Notes: generated by a model not told the origin, from the sequence alone. 64,000 nt of DNA from Paenibacillus sp. FSL H3-0469 (GCF_038051945.1 NZ_CP150302.1:5084001-5148000), one strand, 5' to 3'. Numbered from the stretch's first letter, positions 1 through 8,849 are shown. Translations and numbers: made by a program.

Positions 1-1
1 G

Positions 2-850
2 GGAGAGGGCGGCGAACGGCTGCGTGAGCTGCACCGGCTGGTCTCGCCCTTCCTGCTGCGGCGTCTCAAGAGTGACCCGGATATCTCGAAGGATCTGCCG
101 GAGAAGCTTGAGCTGAAGTCTTATTGTCCGCTTACGGAGACCCAGGCCGCGCTGTATCAGGGGGTTGTGGATGAGATGCTTGGCGTCATCGGTGAGCGCT
201 CGGGCATGGCCCGGCGGGGACTGGTGCTGTCTTCCCTGACCAAGCTGAAGCAGATCTGCGATCATCCCCAGCTGTTCCGCAAGGACGAGGGGCGGAGCCT
301 GCGCAGTGAGCCTTCGGGCAAAATGGACGTCATGTTCGAGGTGCTCGACAGCATCTCCGAGCTTGGCGAATCAGCGCTGATCTTCACCCAGTATGTAGCT
401 ATGGGCGAACTGCTCGTCAGCCGGCTGGCCCGAAGATACGGGCAGACACCGTTGTTCCTGCATGGCGGCATCTCGAAGCGTGATCGCGACGAGATGGTGC
501 ATGCTTTTCAGGAGGGAGAAGGTCCGGCCTTCTTCGTTCTCTCGCTTAAGGCAGGCGGCGTCGGCCTCAATCTGACTCGGGCCAACCATGTGCTGCATTA
601 TGACCGCTGGTGGAACCCGGCTGTAGAGAATCAAGCGACGGACCGCGCCTTCCGGATTGGACAGCACAAGAATGTACAGGTGCATAAGCTGATCTGCCAG
701 GGAACGCTGGAAGAGCGGATCGACGAGCTGATTGAACGCAAAAAAAGCCTGTCCGAGCAGGTCGTCGGCTCCGGCGAGAACTGGTTGACCGAGATGTCGA
801 ACCATGAGCTCAAAGAGCTGATTGAACTGCAGGGACAGGATTGGATGTAG
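2..850 (+). CDS. SNF2-family helicase, C-terminal part (5' truncated by window edge)
   Basis: The frame is open from base 2, so the gene starts upstream of the window. It encodes the second RecA-like lobe of a Snf2/Rad54-type DNA-dependent ATPase. Visible landmarks are LLRRLKSD near the start, QICDHPQL, the helicase C block ALIFTQY, and the motif V/VI region with [20 protein letters not shown] and [10 protein letters not shown]. The arginine finger motif (RIGQ) is intact. Such proteins translocate on duplex DNA and remodel nucleoprotein. The next gene starts 40 bp downstream with a strong ribosome-binding site, so the two are probably co-transcribed. The substrate cannot be inferred. Confidence 0.93.
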   Translation, partial: GEGGERLRELHRLVSPFLLRRLKSDPDISKDLPEKLELKSYCPLTETQAALYQGVVDEMLGVIGERSGMARRGLVLSSLTKLKQICDHPQLFRKDEGRSLRSEPSGKMDVMFEVLDSISELGESALIFTQYVAMGELLVSRLARRYGQTPLFLHGGISKRDRDEMVHAFQEGEGPAFFVLSLKAGGVGLNLTRANHVLHYDRWWNPAVENQATDRAFRIGQHKNVQVHKLICQGTLEERIDELIERKKSLSEQVVGSGENWLTEMSNHELKELIELQGQDWM

Positions 851-889
851 ATTGTGCAAAAGATTGTAAGGCAGAAGGAGGAAGCATCT

Positions 890-1864
890 ATGAATGAGCT
901 GCTGGAGCTGCGGCTGGAGGTGCTGCCCGGGGTCATCAAGGCCACCGGGACTGTGGGGCCTGCTGCTGAAGCAGCAAACAGACGCAGCAGCAAAGCTGGA
1001 GCGGGGAAAGAGAAGCAAGGGGAGCTGGGCCGGCGGGTGGAGAATAAGCAGCTGGTGCAGCCAAGGGAAGGAGAGCGGGTGGAAGCAGTGCCGCAGGTGC
1101 AGCAAGGAGAAAGGGCAGGGAACAGGCAGGGGGCGGAGCAAGGGCAGGGAAAAAGGACGGAACCCGTGCTGCAGGTACAGCAAGGACAGCAGGCGCCACT
1201 ATCGCAGGTGCAGCGGGAGGCTGTCACTCTGCTTATTCCACAGTGGACACCCGCCCGGAAGAATGAAGTGCTGCATCAGCTCGCTGCGCATCCGGGTGAA
1301 CTGTATGACCTGCTGCAGGGCAGCCTGAATGGCGGGCTTGCTGCGCTGGAGTTGCTGCCTGCGGATGATGAGTTGAGGCTGGCAGCGGATGAACAGGGCA
1401 CGGGTCTGCTGCCCGCCGAGAAACTGGTGGAGCGGATCAGTCAGCAGCTTACCCAGGAGCCGCTGCTTGCGTTCGCCCTGCGCGGACTGTCCAAGGAAGA
1501 GCTGCTCTCCGGTGTGTTCGCCCTGTGGGCGGAACAGGAGAACGAGCGGAGTGCGGAAGAAGATGCGCCTGCATCTGTGTCGCTCGCGGCCGAGTTAGCC
1601 CGGCTGGAGCGCAAGGGTCCGGCTGTATCCTCTGGAGAATGGCTGGCCGAGGCTGCGGCTGAAGGCTCACTGCACCAGCCGGGGCCGCTGTTTCATGAGA
1701 TCTCCTCGCGTCCTTTTCCGGCAATGCCTGAGGTAATGGAACCGGAGGAGGATTGGAGCGCACTTCTGCCGCAGACACCGAAGGCCCGTGAAGGGCTTGC
1801 GCTGCTGATGCGCCGGGTCTCGGAAGCCGCCGCGAAGCGGGCGGCGGGCTTGAATAAGCTGTAG
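890..1864 (+). CDS. Hypothetical protein following the SNF2 helicase
   Basis: 324 residues, not recognised as a family. The start at 890 is preceded by AAGGAGG at good spacing. An earlier in-frame GTG at 854 lacks a ribosome-binding site. Residues about 25-110 are low-complexity and rich in Gln, Gly, Glu and Arg with repeated VQQG units, suggesting a disordered linker. The C-terminal two thirds is Leu/Ala/Glu-rich and probably helical. There is no signal peptide or membrane segment. Position implies a partner or accessory of the helicase, which is inference only. The last codons (GLNKL and stop) reappear as degenerate tandem repeats downstream. Confidence 0.75.
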   Translation: MNELLELRLEVLPGVIKATGTVGPAAEAANRRSSKAGAGKEKQGELGRRVENKQLVQPREGERVEAVPQVQQGERAGNRQGAEQGQGKRTEPVLQVQQGQQAPLSQVQREAVTLLIPQWTPARKNEVLHQLAAHPGELYDLLQGSLNGGLAALELLPADDELRLAADEQGTGLLPAEKLVERISQQLTQEPLLAFALRGLSKEELLSGVFALWAEQENERSAEEDAPASVSLAAELARLERKGPAVSSGEWLAEAAAEGSLHQPGPLFHEISSRPFPAMPEVMEPEEDWSALLPQTPKAREGLALLMRRVSEAAAKRAAGLNKL

Positions 1865-2131
1865 CTGCGGGTTCGTGAGGTGGGCTTGAATAAGCTTTGG
1901 GTGCATGGGTTCGTGAGTAGGGGCTTGAGTAAGCTCCAGGTTCGTGGATTTATAGCTGGGCTTTGAGCAAGTTGTAGGTGCGTGGATTGGTGAGTAGGGG
2001 CTTGAGTAAGCTGTAGGTGCATGGGTTCGTGAGGCGGGCTTGAATAAGCTGTAGGTGCATGGGTTCGTGAGTAGGGCTTGAATAAGCTCCGGGTTGCACG
2101 GATAGGTTCAGTGGGATTGAATGAGCTGTAG
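1846..2131 (+). repeat. Tandem array of about 38 bp, eight units, starting inside the 3' end of the preceding gene
   Basis: A block beginning GGGCTTGA(A/G)TAAGCT followed by a GTGCATGGGTTCGTGAG-like stretch recurs at 1846, 1882, 1921, 1958, 1998, 2036, 2074 and 2113. The spacings are 36, 39, 37, 40, 38, 38 and 39 bp. The first unit is the coding end of the preceding gene, including its stop codon. The others are non-coding copies with drift. No ORF is maintained across the units. This looks like slippage expansion of the gene tail. Confidence 0.85.
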
Positions 2132-2301
2132 GCTACAATGTTTGTTCGGCGACTGAAGCTGCTCTTTAAGTAATATAGAGTGTAAACTAGACCAACTGGT
2201 GGAAATGAATCAGATGCTGGGACACGAACGCAAGAGATGATCTTACAAGTAATATTAGTTTTGAGAGCAGTGCGCCGGGTAGGTTGCGGGAGGCTGCAAG
2301 G

Positions 2302-2495
2302 GAATGAAGGGGATAAATCCCACTGAATCAGCCAGAAGTCGGCGGAATGGAGAAATGAAAGGGAAAAATCCCTTTGATTCAGCCAGAAGTCGGCGGAATG
2401 AAGAAATGAAAGGGAAGAATCCCTTTGAATCAGCCAGAAGTCGGCGAAATGGAGAAATGAAAGGGAAAAATCCCTTTGATTCGGCCAGAAGTCGG
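2302..2495. repeat. Four 51-bp tandem repeats with an internal hairpin
   Basis: The anchor GCCAGAAGTCGG recurs at 2331, 2382, 2433 and 2484, exactly 51 bp apart. Each unit carries an inverted repeat of the form AAAGGGA-WAA-TCCCTTT. The 51-bp period keeps both strands open in translation, which produces spurious ORFs. No start signal or codon bias supports translation. This is treated as an extragenic repeat array. Confidence 0.85.
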
Positions 2496-2521
2496 TGTGC
2501 TGAGGTAGCCAATATTCTTCG

Positions 2522-2725
2522 GGCGGGAATGAGGTGCAGAAGTGCCCCTGAATTGGCCTAAACCGGGCGGAAGGCGGGAATGAGGGGCAGAAGTGCACCT
2601 GAATTAGCCCAAACCGGGCGGGAGGCGGGAATGAGGAGCAGAAGTGCCCCTGAATTAGCCCAAACCGGGCGGAAGGCGGGAATGAGGTGCAGGAGTACCC
2701 CTGATTTAGCCCAAGCTGGGTGGTA
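2522..2725. repeat. Four 51-bp tandem repeats, second subfamily
   Basis: Units start with GGCGGGAATGAGG at 2522, 2573, 2624 and 2675, exactly 51 bp apart. The half CCCCTGAATTAGCCCAAAC-CGGGCGG aligns with CCCTTTGAATCAGCCAGAAG-TCGGCGG of the adjoining array. The two arrays therefore look like diverged branches of one 51-bp element. No gene is visible between 1865 and 2853. Confidence 0.85.
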
Positions 2726-2739
2726 GGGCGGCCCTACCA
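2721..2739. other. Perfect 9-bp-arm palindrome
   Basis: TGGTAGGGC, one G, then GCCCTACCA forms a perfect stem directly after the last 51-bp unit. Its function is unknown. It may mark the end of the repeat element. Confidence 0.6.
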
Positions 2740-2745
2740 CATCAA

Positions 2746-2782
2746 GCCAAAAACAAAAGAGGAGCACAAAAGTGCCCCTCTT
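2746..2782 (-). terminator. Rho-independent terminator of the alarmone synthetase gene
   Basis: On the minus strand the stem GAGGGGCAC / GTGCTCCTC with a TTTT loop is followed by TTTTGTTTTT. It lies about 70 bp after the stop of the leftward alarmone synthetase gene. Confidence 0.75.
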
Positions 2783-2853
2783 GTAGCCGGATAAAGGCCT
2801 AGCTGCGGCCAATTCATCCTAAGTTTATGTGTGTTCTGTACTGCACTGCACAA

Positions 2854-3576
2854 TTAAGACTCGTTACCGCTGCTGCCTTCTGACAGCTCCAGGATCTCCC
2901 GGCGCAGACGGAGCATCTTCTGGTCGAGCTCATCGGCGGCACGGGCGGCTTCCTTCAATTCCTCGGCCACATGAGAGGGCAGCTGTTTGTCGAATTTATA
3001 GTAGAGAATATGCTCCATGCTGGCCCAGAAATCCATGGCTAGCGTACGTAGTTGCATCTCTGCCTTCACCCAGCGTGTGCCATCCAGCAGCACCAGCGGT
3101 ATCGCCACGATAAGGTGCAGGCTCTGGTAGCCGTTCGGCTTCGGATGGGCGATGTAATCCTTAATCTCAAGCACACGGATATCCTCGCGGGCGCACAGGT
3201 GATCCACCAGCCGGTAGATATCCTTCACGAAGGCGCAGACAATCCGCATCCCTGCAATATCATGGATGTGCTGTTCCATATTATCCAGGTTCAGCTCATA
3301 GCCCTTGCGCTGCATCTTTTGCACAATGCTCTTCGGTTCTTTGATCCGGCACTTCACATGCTCGATCGGGCTGAAGCCGTCACGCACCTGCCACTCGGTC
3401 CGGATGATATCGATTTTATTCTCAAGCTCATTCAGAGCATGGCGGTACAGCGCCGGCAAAGCCTTGAAATTCTCAACCTGCTTGGCAAAATCCTCGTTAA
3501 TCTGCCACTTCTGCATATCCTTCACGTGGACCTGCAACTTGTTCAATGTTACTTTTGTACTATCATATTCTTCCAC
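2854..3576 (-). CDS. Small alarmone synthetase (RelA/SpoT synthetase domain, RelQ/RelP type)
   Basis: 240 residues with only a synthetase domain and no hydrolase or regulatory domains, as in the small alarmone synthetases of Firmicutes (usually about 210 residues). Visible motifs are RIKEPKS, HDIAGMRIVC, HPKPNGYQSLHL and EMQLRTLAMDFWASMEH, which make up the nucleotide- and GTP-binding site. It should make (p)ppGpp from ATP and GDP/GTP in the cytoplasm. The start is GTG, six bases after GGGAGAG. A C-terminal helical tail could support oligomerisation. It is monocistronic with its own terminator. RelP and RelQ types cannot be separated by eye. Confidence 0.92.
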   Translation of the reverse strand: MEEYDSTKVTLNKLQVHVKDMQKWQINEDFAKQVENFKALPALYRHALNELENKIDIIRTEWQVRDGFSPIEHVKCRIKEPKSIVQKMQRKGYELNLDNMEQHIHDIAGMRIVCAFVKDIYRLVDHLCAREDIRVLEIKDYIAHPKPNGYQSLHLIVAIPLVLLDGTRWVKAEMQLRTLAMDFWASMEHILYYKFDKQLPSHVAEELKEAARAADELDQKMLRLRREILELSEGSSGNES

Positions 3577-3800
3577 TGAAACTCTCCCGGTGATCGTAAT
3601 TTGTGACTGTAGACCATGAATGGATGACTACGGCAATCATATACAGCGCTAGCTGCGGTTCTGATTCTATTTTAACCGATGTACAGCCCCGGAAGCAAAA
3701 TAAAACCGTAACCCTGGCCGAAGAGAAACATTCTTCCCTCCGGCGCGTATTAGCACAGTATAGGCATTAATCCGTTCTTATGGCGTAGCTCCGTTCATTC

Positions 3801-4175
3801 TTATTTGTTGGTGGGGGAGCCAGTGCCGTAACCTTCATCCTGGTAGCCCGTATTCTCGAGCTTCTGCAGGACGTTCAATCCTTCGATCTGAAGGCGGGTC
3901 TCGTCAGTGCCGTGGTCGTGCAGATACTGGAACAGGCGGATGGTGGCGTCATCGAACTGCTCTGCGGCATCATCATGATCGGCTGACTTGTAGGGAACCA
4001 GAGCACGCCTGAAGGCGTATTCATCCCCGCTGGCCAGATCGGCCAGGAGATCCTGAAGCACGGTCAGCCCGTCACTGGACAGCAGAACTTCGTAGTCACC
4101 GGATTCGCCCCTCTCTTCCTGAATCAGACCGTGATTCACTGAGACGAAATATCGGTTAAGGTTATCGTTAGGCAC
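3801..4175 (-). CDS. Conserved hypothetical protein, 124 aa
   Basis: The start is GTG, nine bases after GGAGGGATG. It is an acidic cytosolic protein with a predicted beta-rich first third (RYFVSVNHG, DYEVLLSSDGL) and two helical segments. There are no membrane segments or cysteines, and the tail is low-complexity. It is read as a stand-alone gene: it lies about 225 bp from the alarmone synthetase on the same strand and is divergent from the zinc-ribbon gene. The family is not recognised and no function is proposed. Confidence 0.7.
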   Translation of the reverse strand: MPNDNLNRYFVSVNHGLIQEERGESGDYEVLLSSDGLTVLQDLLADLASGDEYAFRRALVPYKSADHDDAAEQFDDATIRLFQYLHDHGTDETRLQIEGLNVLQKLENTGYQDEGYGTGSPTNK

Positions 4176-4453
4176 AATTCATCCCTCCATCATTCGATAA
4201 TGTACGGGTACGCAGGAACGAAGAACAGCAGAAGGCAAAATGTATGATTGCTTCTTCCGCAGCATACTCATTCCAATATGAACGCTAGCCGCTCTACTTG
4301 GTATTTACCACATGACGACAAATAATGAATCTGCCGTGGACTTTTGGTATGATAGAATCACGTTTCCGCTGCTGCATGGAGCGGCAATCGGAATGGAAGG
4401 ATATACGCGGCTGCGAATCAGCCTATTCTCACTCTGGAGAAGGAGGAACTACA

Positions 4454-5284
4454 ATGAATTTACTGCAACGCATTAAAGACGGTGCCAGCCGGGTGAGTGA
4501 AAAAGCGCAAAGCTCGGTGGAAGTGAGCAAGCTGAATGGGCAGATTTCGGATATTGAGCATGAGATGCAGGTTGAATTTCTGAAAATGGGGAAGCTGTTC
4601 TACGAGGGATATCGTTCAAGGGATATGTCGGTGGCTGAAGGCAAGATGATCGAGCTTGCGCGGGGCTGTAACAAGCTGCAGGAGCAGATCGAGGACGTAC
4701 GCTCAAGAATTGCCGAACTGAGGAATGAACGCTTGTGCGCCTGCGGTCAGATCGTAGGGCTGGATGCCAATTTCTGTCCGCATTGCGGACGTAAGCTGGA
4801 AGCACGCAAGCCGGAAGATAAAGAGATTTCACTGCGTAAAGAGCCGGCTTCGGCGGCCGCCGCTGCTGCAGCGCCATCTGCGGTTACCGTACATACGGTG
4901 CTGGAGCATGAAGATGAGGAAGACCAGTACTACGGCGAGGAAGAGCTGACCGAAGCGGAACGCGAGCTGGCGAGAAGACCCGAAGCACGTGTGCAGTACG
5001 CGGAGGTGCTGCCCGAACTGGAGGAAGAGACAGAGCTGGAGGAAGCAGAACGGATGGCTTCAGGTTCTGACCGGAGCCGCCGGGAGGCAGATGAACTGGA
5101 ACGGGAACGGGAGCGGCAACTGGAGCTGGACCGCCGGATCAGGGACTGGAAAGCAGGTGAGCCAGCCGAAGAGCGGGTGGCCGGAGACGCGGATACACGG
5201 GAGATCGTGAATTGCCAGATCTGCCGCGCCGATCTGCCGAAGGGCTCCATGTGGTGCCCGCGCTGCGGCTCGGAACAAATATAG
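4454..5284 (+). CDS. Zinc-ribbon protein with N-terminal coiled coil
   Basis: 276 residues, start chosen at 4454 after GAAGGAGG. An upstream in-frame extension to 4325 has no ribosome-binding site. Residues 1-95 are helical and coiled-coil-like. They are followed by a zinc ribbon (CACGQ...CPHCG, near residues 97-113), an Ala-rich then very acidic Glu/Arg-rich linker, and a second C-terminal ribbon (CQICRADLPKG..CPRCG). The two four-Cys clusters should each bind one zinc. No catalytic motif is seen. The TrmB-type regulator follows within 40 bp, suggesting one transcript. Confidence 0.8.
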   Translation: MNLLQRIKDGASRVSEKAQSSVEVSKLNGQISDIEHEMQVEFLKMGKLFYEGYRSRDMSVAEGKMIELARGCNKLQEQIEDVRSRIAELRNERLCACGQIVGLDANFCPHCGRKLEARKPEDKEISLRKEPASAAAAAAAPSAVTVHTVLEHEDEEDQYYGEEELTEAERELARRPEARVQYAEVLPELEEETELEEAERMASGSDRSRREADELERERERQLELDRRIRDWKAGEPAEERVAGDADTREIVNCQICRADLPKGSMWCPRCGSEQI

Positions 5285-5320
5285 ACAGTGTAGTACTGAC
5301 AGCTTAGGGGGACAACATAG

Positions 5321-6139
5321 ATGGAACAGTTGCTGCTGCATCTGCGCAATTTGGGTTTCACAGAGATGGAATCCAAAATTATGGTTGAGCTGGCCACCAA
5401 GGGCCAGGCTTCGGGCTACGAAGTGGCAAAGCAGCTAGGAGTATCAAGATCGAACGTATACGCGGCGCTTCAGCGCCTGACTCAGCAAGGCTATGTGCGC
5501 TGCGGAGAAGGGGAGCCGGCACGCTATAGTGTGCTGGACCCGGAAGAGCTGGCCACGATGATATCCGGCCGGGTGCAGGCCTCGCTTGCCTATATGGAGA
5601 GTGAAATGCCGCGCGGGGGGCCGGTCAGCCCCTCCTTCTACAACGTGGAGGGTGACCGGAATGTCATTGGAGAGCTGGTCCGCCAGCTGAATCTTGCCGC
5701 TCAAGAGATTGTAGTGGATGTGTGGCGGGAGGAAGCCTCGCTGCTGCGCAGTGAGCTTGAGCAGGCGGAGAAACGCGGAGTGAAGCTGCTGTGGGCTTTT
5801 GACGGCGGCGATGCTGTACCGGCACCTTATCCGGTATGGCCGCCCCTGCCGGGTAAGCCGGAACGCAGCGGAGGCCGTAAGTTCTCCTTCGTCGTGGACC
5901 GGAGCTGGTGCATGCTCGGCATGCGTTATGAGGACGGGAGCGCCCAGGCCGTGATTACCGAGCATCCGGTGCTGGTGGAGCTGCTGCTCAAATCTTTTAC
6001 ACAGGAATTGGTATTGTTCGAGCTGGAGGAAGATATGGGTCCCGAACTGCAGCGGCGCTACGGGGAGCGCTACAGCCGGATCTACAGCAAATATGTGCTG
6101 CATGATCAGGAGGAATCCGGAGAAGAGCCGGAGGAATAG
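5321..6139 (+). CDS. TrmB-type transcriptional regulator
   Basis: 272 residues. The N-terminal 75 residues form a winged helix (LRNLGFTEMESKIMVEL, GVSRSNVYAALQRL, GYVRCGEGEPARY) of the TrmB/PadR-like kind. The remaining about 190 residues resemble a TrmB sensor domain with an effector-binding beta-sheet. These regulators commonly sense sugars or other small ligands, but none is identifiable here. The start follows AGGGGG at suitable spacing. It lies between the zinc-ribbon gene and a small hypothetical gene, likely in the same operon. Confidence 0.8.
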   Translation: MEQLLLHLRNLGFTEMESKIMVELATKGQASGYEVAKQLGVSRSNVYAALQRLTQQGYVRCGEGEPARYSVLDPEELATMISGRVQASLAYMESEMPRGGPVSPSFYNVEGDRNVIGELVRQLNLAAQEIVVDVWREEASLLRSELEQAEKRGVKLLWAFDGGDAVPAPYPVWPPLPGKPERSGGRKFSFVVDRSWCMLGMRYEDGSAQAVITEHPVLVELLLKSFTQELVLFELEEDMGPELQRRYGERYSRIYSKYVLHDQEESGEEPEE

Positions 6140-6188
6140 GGCTGGAGTAGTAAGTGCCCAAGTTCACTAAGCAAGGGAGGTGACAAGC

Positions 6189-6494
6189 ATGGAGTGTATT
6201 GTACATTTTGAAGTGCAGCATGCAGATGGCATCAAGCCGCTGCGCGGACTGCTGTTCCTGGAAGAGGGCAAGACCCCGGGAGAACGGGAGCTGGTGGAGA
6301 TGTTCAAGGACATGAAGTTCAACGTCCGGCTGGATAACCGGGAGAAATGGATTTTCAAGCCCGTGGCTCCGGGAGAAAGTTATTCCGAGATCCGCATTAC
6401 CAGCTTTGACAACGGGAAGAAAAACAGCAAGCCGGAGGGTGAGCTGAAGTCGATTGTCGGCAACTTGCTGCCCCAGAAGCCAACAGGGCTGTAA
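6189..6494 (+). CDS. Small conserved hypothetical protein, 101 aa
   Basis: The ATG at 6189 sits nine bases after GGGAGGTG. An in-frame GTG at 6180 overlaps the ribosome-binding site and is rejected. The protein is charged and cytosolic with no membrane segment or motif I recognise. It ends 24 bp before a strong terminator, making it the last gene of the zinc-ribbon/TrmB transcript. Confidence 0.7.
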   Translation: MECIVHFEVQHADGIKPLRGLLFLEEGKTPGERELVEMFKDMKFNVRLDNREKWIFKPVAPGESYSEIRITSFDNGKKNSKPEGELKSIVGNLLPQKPTGL

Positions 6495-6516
6495 CCGGAG
6501 CGGCGGGGTTCCAGAT

Positions 6517-6562
6517 AACAAAGAGCAGGTCCAGAGGAATTCCCGGGGCCTGCTCTTTGTGT
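6517..6562 (+). terminator. Rho-independent terminator
   Basis: ACAAAGAGCAGG pairs with CCTGCTCTTTGT across an AT/GC-mixed loop. It closes the operon ending at 6494. Confidence 0.75.
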
Positions 6563-6839
6563 TGGGAGAAATATTATTCCAACTTTTTCATTAGCCAAAC
6601 CAATCTGCTTCCTTCTAACGGACCTGAGAGACTCTATTCCTTGGAGAACACCACTTTTGGTGTCTTAACGGACAGAGTGGACCTTAAGGTAGCTCAAAAC
6701 GATACTTAAGAGCAGTATTTCAGAGAATAAGGTCCGTGTGGTCCCTTACTTGCCTGATTTATGACTTTCATCCAGAATAAGAGCGCCTCAGTCCGTTATG
6801 CCGAGCCACATATGTGCCTACAGTCCCGCCGCACCCGTC
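6563..6839. repeat. Non-coding stretch with copies of a TAACGGAC / CAGTCCGTTA word
   Basis: No gene is visible. Words of the type CTAACGGACCTGAGAG (about 6616), CTTAACGGACAGAG (about 6664) and CTCAGTCCGTTA (about 6788) recur, and related words occur near 43.8 kb. They are probably members of a dispersed extragenic repeat family. Confidence 0.4.
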
Positions 6840-7793
6840 CTAGACGCTGGCGTGACAGGAACCAGGCCCGGCTTCGCCCGGCGCCCCGGCTGCTGCCAGC
6901 GGCGAGAGCACGCGCAGCGCGCCCGGCTCGCAAGCCACGGCCAGCGGCGCGGTGCCCAGCGCTTCGCCGTCGCCGATGGCGTGGCGCGGCTGTGCGAAGT
7001 GCACGGCTACGCTGTGTCCGCGCAGCATCGTGACATAGGGCAGCTTCGTGTGCCTGCCCTTCACCACCGTCGGGAACAGCCGCAGCAATTGCCCGCGGCT
7101 GACCCCGTGCACGACGCAGACGTCAAGCAGGCCGTCGCCTGATTCCGCCTGCGGGCAGATCAACAGCCCGCCCCCGTAGCTGGGCAGGTTGCAGACCGAG
7201 ACCAGCCACGCCTGATCGAAGGCCTGCTCCTTGCCGTCGCAGGTCACGCTGACGCGGCAGGGCTTGAAGGTCATCAGCGTATGCAGCACGCCGATGATAT
7301 AGGCTAGGCGCCCGGCGCCAATGGCGTTACACAGCCGCTTGTAGCGGCTGCCGTTCACATTGACGGCCACCTGCGCGTCGAAGCCGCTGGCCACCGCGGT
7401 CAGGGTGAGGCCACCTGCCGCGTGAAGCAGATCGGCTTCGATGCAGTGCTCCTGCAGCGCGTGATCCAGCGCTGCCCCGGGCGCGAGCGGGATGCTGAAC
7501 CCGCGCGCGGTGTCATTGCCCGAACCCGCCGGGATGACTCCCAGCGGGACCCCCCTGCGCCGCAGTGCGCCCAGCACACTGTGGATCGTGCCGTCGCCGC
7601 CGACAACGATGGCGGCGCGCCAGTCCTCGCGGCGGGCCAGCGCGTGCAGCACCTGGCTCTCTGCGCTGTCAGCGCTCTGTGTGAATAGCGCTTCATACGC
7701 AGCGGCCCGCTTCTCAAGCAAGGCCTGGATGGTGTGCCAGGTCCGCAGCCCTGCTCCGCCGCCGGAGCGGGAATTGATGATGAACAAATACAT
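6840..7793 (-). CDS. Diacylglycerol/lipid kinase family protein (DagK/YegS fold)
   Basis: 317 residues starting after GGGGGAAGC. N-terminal FIINSRSGGG and VVGGDGTIHSVLG form the nucleotide-binding GGDGT signature. GVIPAGSGNDTARG follows, and the C-terminal half has the beta-rich lipid-kinase domain (SYGGGLLICPQAESGDGLLDV). It should phosphorylate a lipid such as diacylglycerol at the membrane face. The length fits the family. The gene is far richer in GC than its surroundings, with mostly G/C third positions, and the last about 25 residues are Ala/Gly/Pro-rich. Confidence 0.9.
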   Translation of the reverse strand: MYLFIINSRSGGGAGLRTWHTIQALLEKRAAAYEALFTQSADSAESQVLHALARREDWRAAIVVGGDGTIHSVLGALRRRGVPLGVIPAGSGNDTARGFSIPLAPGAALDHALQEHCIEADLLHAAGGLTLTAVASGFDAQVAVNVNGSRYKRLCNAIGAGRLAYIIGVLHTLMTFKPCRVSVTCDGKEQAFDQAWLVSVCNLPSYGGGLLICPQAESGDGLLDVCVVHGVSRGQLLRLFPTVVKGRHTKLPYVTMLRGHSVAVHFAQPRHAIGDGEALGTAPLAVACEPGALRVLSPLAAAGAPGEAGPGSCHASV

Positions 7794-7925
7794 GGATGCT
7801 TCCCCCAGCCTGTAGATTCCTGCATGTCTTATCCCATTGTAAGGAGCGGACAGGCAAAAGGGAAACTATTTTGAAATACAAGAAATTATAGGTTTCACAC
7901 GATAACTTATCCTTCTATTTCTCGC

Positions 7926-7965
7926 CGAAACGAATACCGTTCTTTTAAAGGACGGCATTCGTTTC
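7926..7965 (-). terminator. Hairpin after the DUF4870-like gene
   Basis: GAAACGAAT-A-CCGT and ACGG-C-ATTCGTTTC form a long stem around TCTTTTAAAGG. No long T-run follows on either strand, so it may be a weak terminator. Confidence 0.45.
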
Positions 7966-7983
7966 CACTTGTGCATCATGGAG

Positions 7984-8331
7984 TTACAGCTGCCGTAGCT
8001 GGCTTTCGGCGATTTCCCCCACCCAGGGGAGCTTGAACCATCTGCTGCCGAGGGCATGGTAGATCATCAGGAGCCAGACTGCGAAGCTGCAGAGGGAGAT
8101 CAGGGCGCCCGCGAGATCACCGAGAAGCGGAATGAAGCCGCTGAGTACATGAGCGATCATAAGGACTCCGAAGGCAATCAGGGATTGAAGCGAGTGGAAC
8201 AGGACGAAGCGGCTGCGCTTCTCCAGAGCGAGGAAAATAATCGCACCGATAAACGGGAAGAAATAACACAAGGCAGCGGCAATGTTATCGGGCAGTCCGG
8301 TGGATGATCTGAAAGGCGTCAAAGGGCTCAC
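7984..8331 (-). CDS. Small membrane protein, DUF4870-like
   Basis: 115 residues with three hydrophobic segments (AAALCYFFPFIGAIIFLAL, LQSLIAFGVLMIAHVLSG, LAGALISLCSFAVWLLMIY). The motif RFVLFHSLQSL between segments one and two is typical of DUF4870/YtoA-like proteins. The GTG start abuts AAGGAGA. A TTG three codons in (8322) has better spacing and may be the true start. Function is unknown. The gene is monocistronic and divergent from the small gene at 8850. Confidence 0.75.
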   Translation of the reverse strand: MSPLTPFRSSTGLPDNIAAALCYFFPFIGAIIFLALEKRSRFVLFHSLQSLIAFGVLMIAHVLSGFIPLLGDLAGALISLCSFAVWLLMIYHALGSRWFKLPWVGEIAESQLRQL

Positions 8332-8849
8332 TCTCCTTGGATTGTAGAGGAAAAGGCAAGGGACATTCGTGCTTCTTCCCTACAAGCCTATGAGGTGTCC
8401 AGGCAAAGTATGAGCTATGCGGAGCTGCTGTCCAATAATTTCTGGGGATAGGGGGCATACTATTGTCAGGTTCCGAAACGAGAGGGCAAGCATATACTAT
8501 AAAAAATTTCCATTTGCATTTTTACATGGAAAGGTGGAAGTTAATCTGGAATATGATACAATATAACGATAAGGCCCGAAAGGAGTGATTCAGCAAGTGG
8601 CTCTTCGGGTAATTAAAGTGTCAAGGTGTCTTTGCAGTGGGACATCCTTACTCTCAGCCCAAATCACGACGAACCTGCTTCACCGGCAAGGCGGAATTCC
8701 AAGGTACTGGAATGGCAGTCTGGACGGGTAATGCAAGCCGCGTATGTGTAATTGGTTCTTAACTTGCATTTCAAGGTTACGGCGAACTTTTCATCATGCA
8801 TTCTCTACAACGGAGCATTCATTTTCAATGTTTTGGGAGGGAACTGATC
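8332..8849 (+). promoter_or_regulatory. Long leader region with promoter-like box, no certain gene
   Basis: A TATGATACAAT box near 8552 suggests a start about 290 bp before the gene at 8850. A CCCGAA...TTCGGG inverted repeat (about 8575-8610) surrounds AAAGGAG. A 44-codon ORF (GTG 8597 to 8731) follows that site, but its translated sequence is unconvincing. The region could be a structured leader. No known riboswitch consensus was recognised. Confidence 0.35.

Noticed and set aside
371-1227. Long leftward ORFs opposite the helicase and its partner gene
   Set aside because: They are shadow ORFs of high-GC coding sequence with unnatural Cys/Ser/Pro-rich composition.
2304-2561. ORF of repeated MKGKNPFDSARSRRN units
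   Set aside because: It arises from the 51-bp repeats; the opposite strand is equally open and no start signal is present.
8339-8450. Open stretch encoding ARDIRASSLQAYEVSRQSM ending at a stop
   Set aside because: It has no start codon or ribosome-binding site and is too short to assign; at best a relic.
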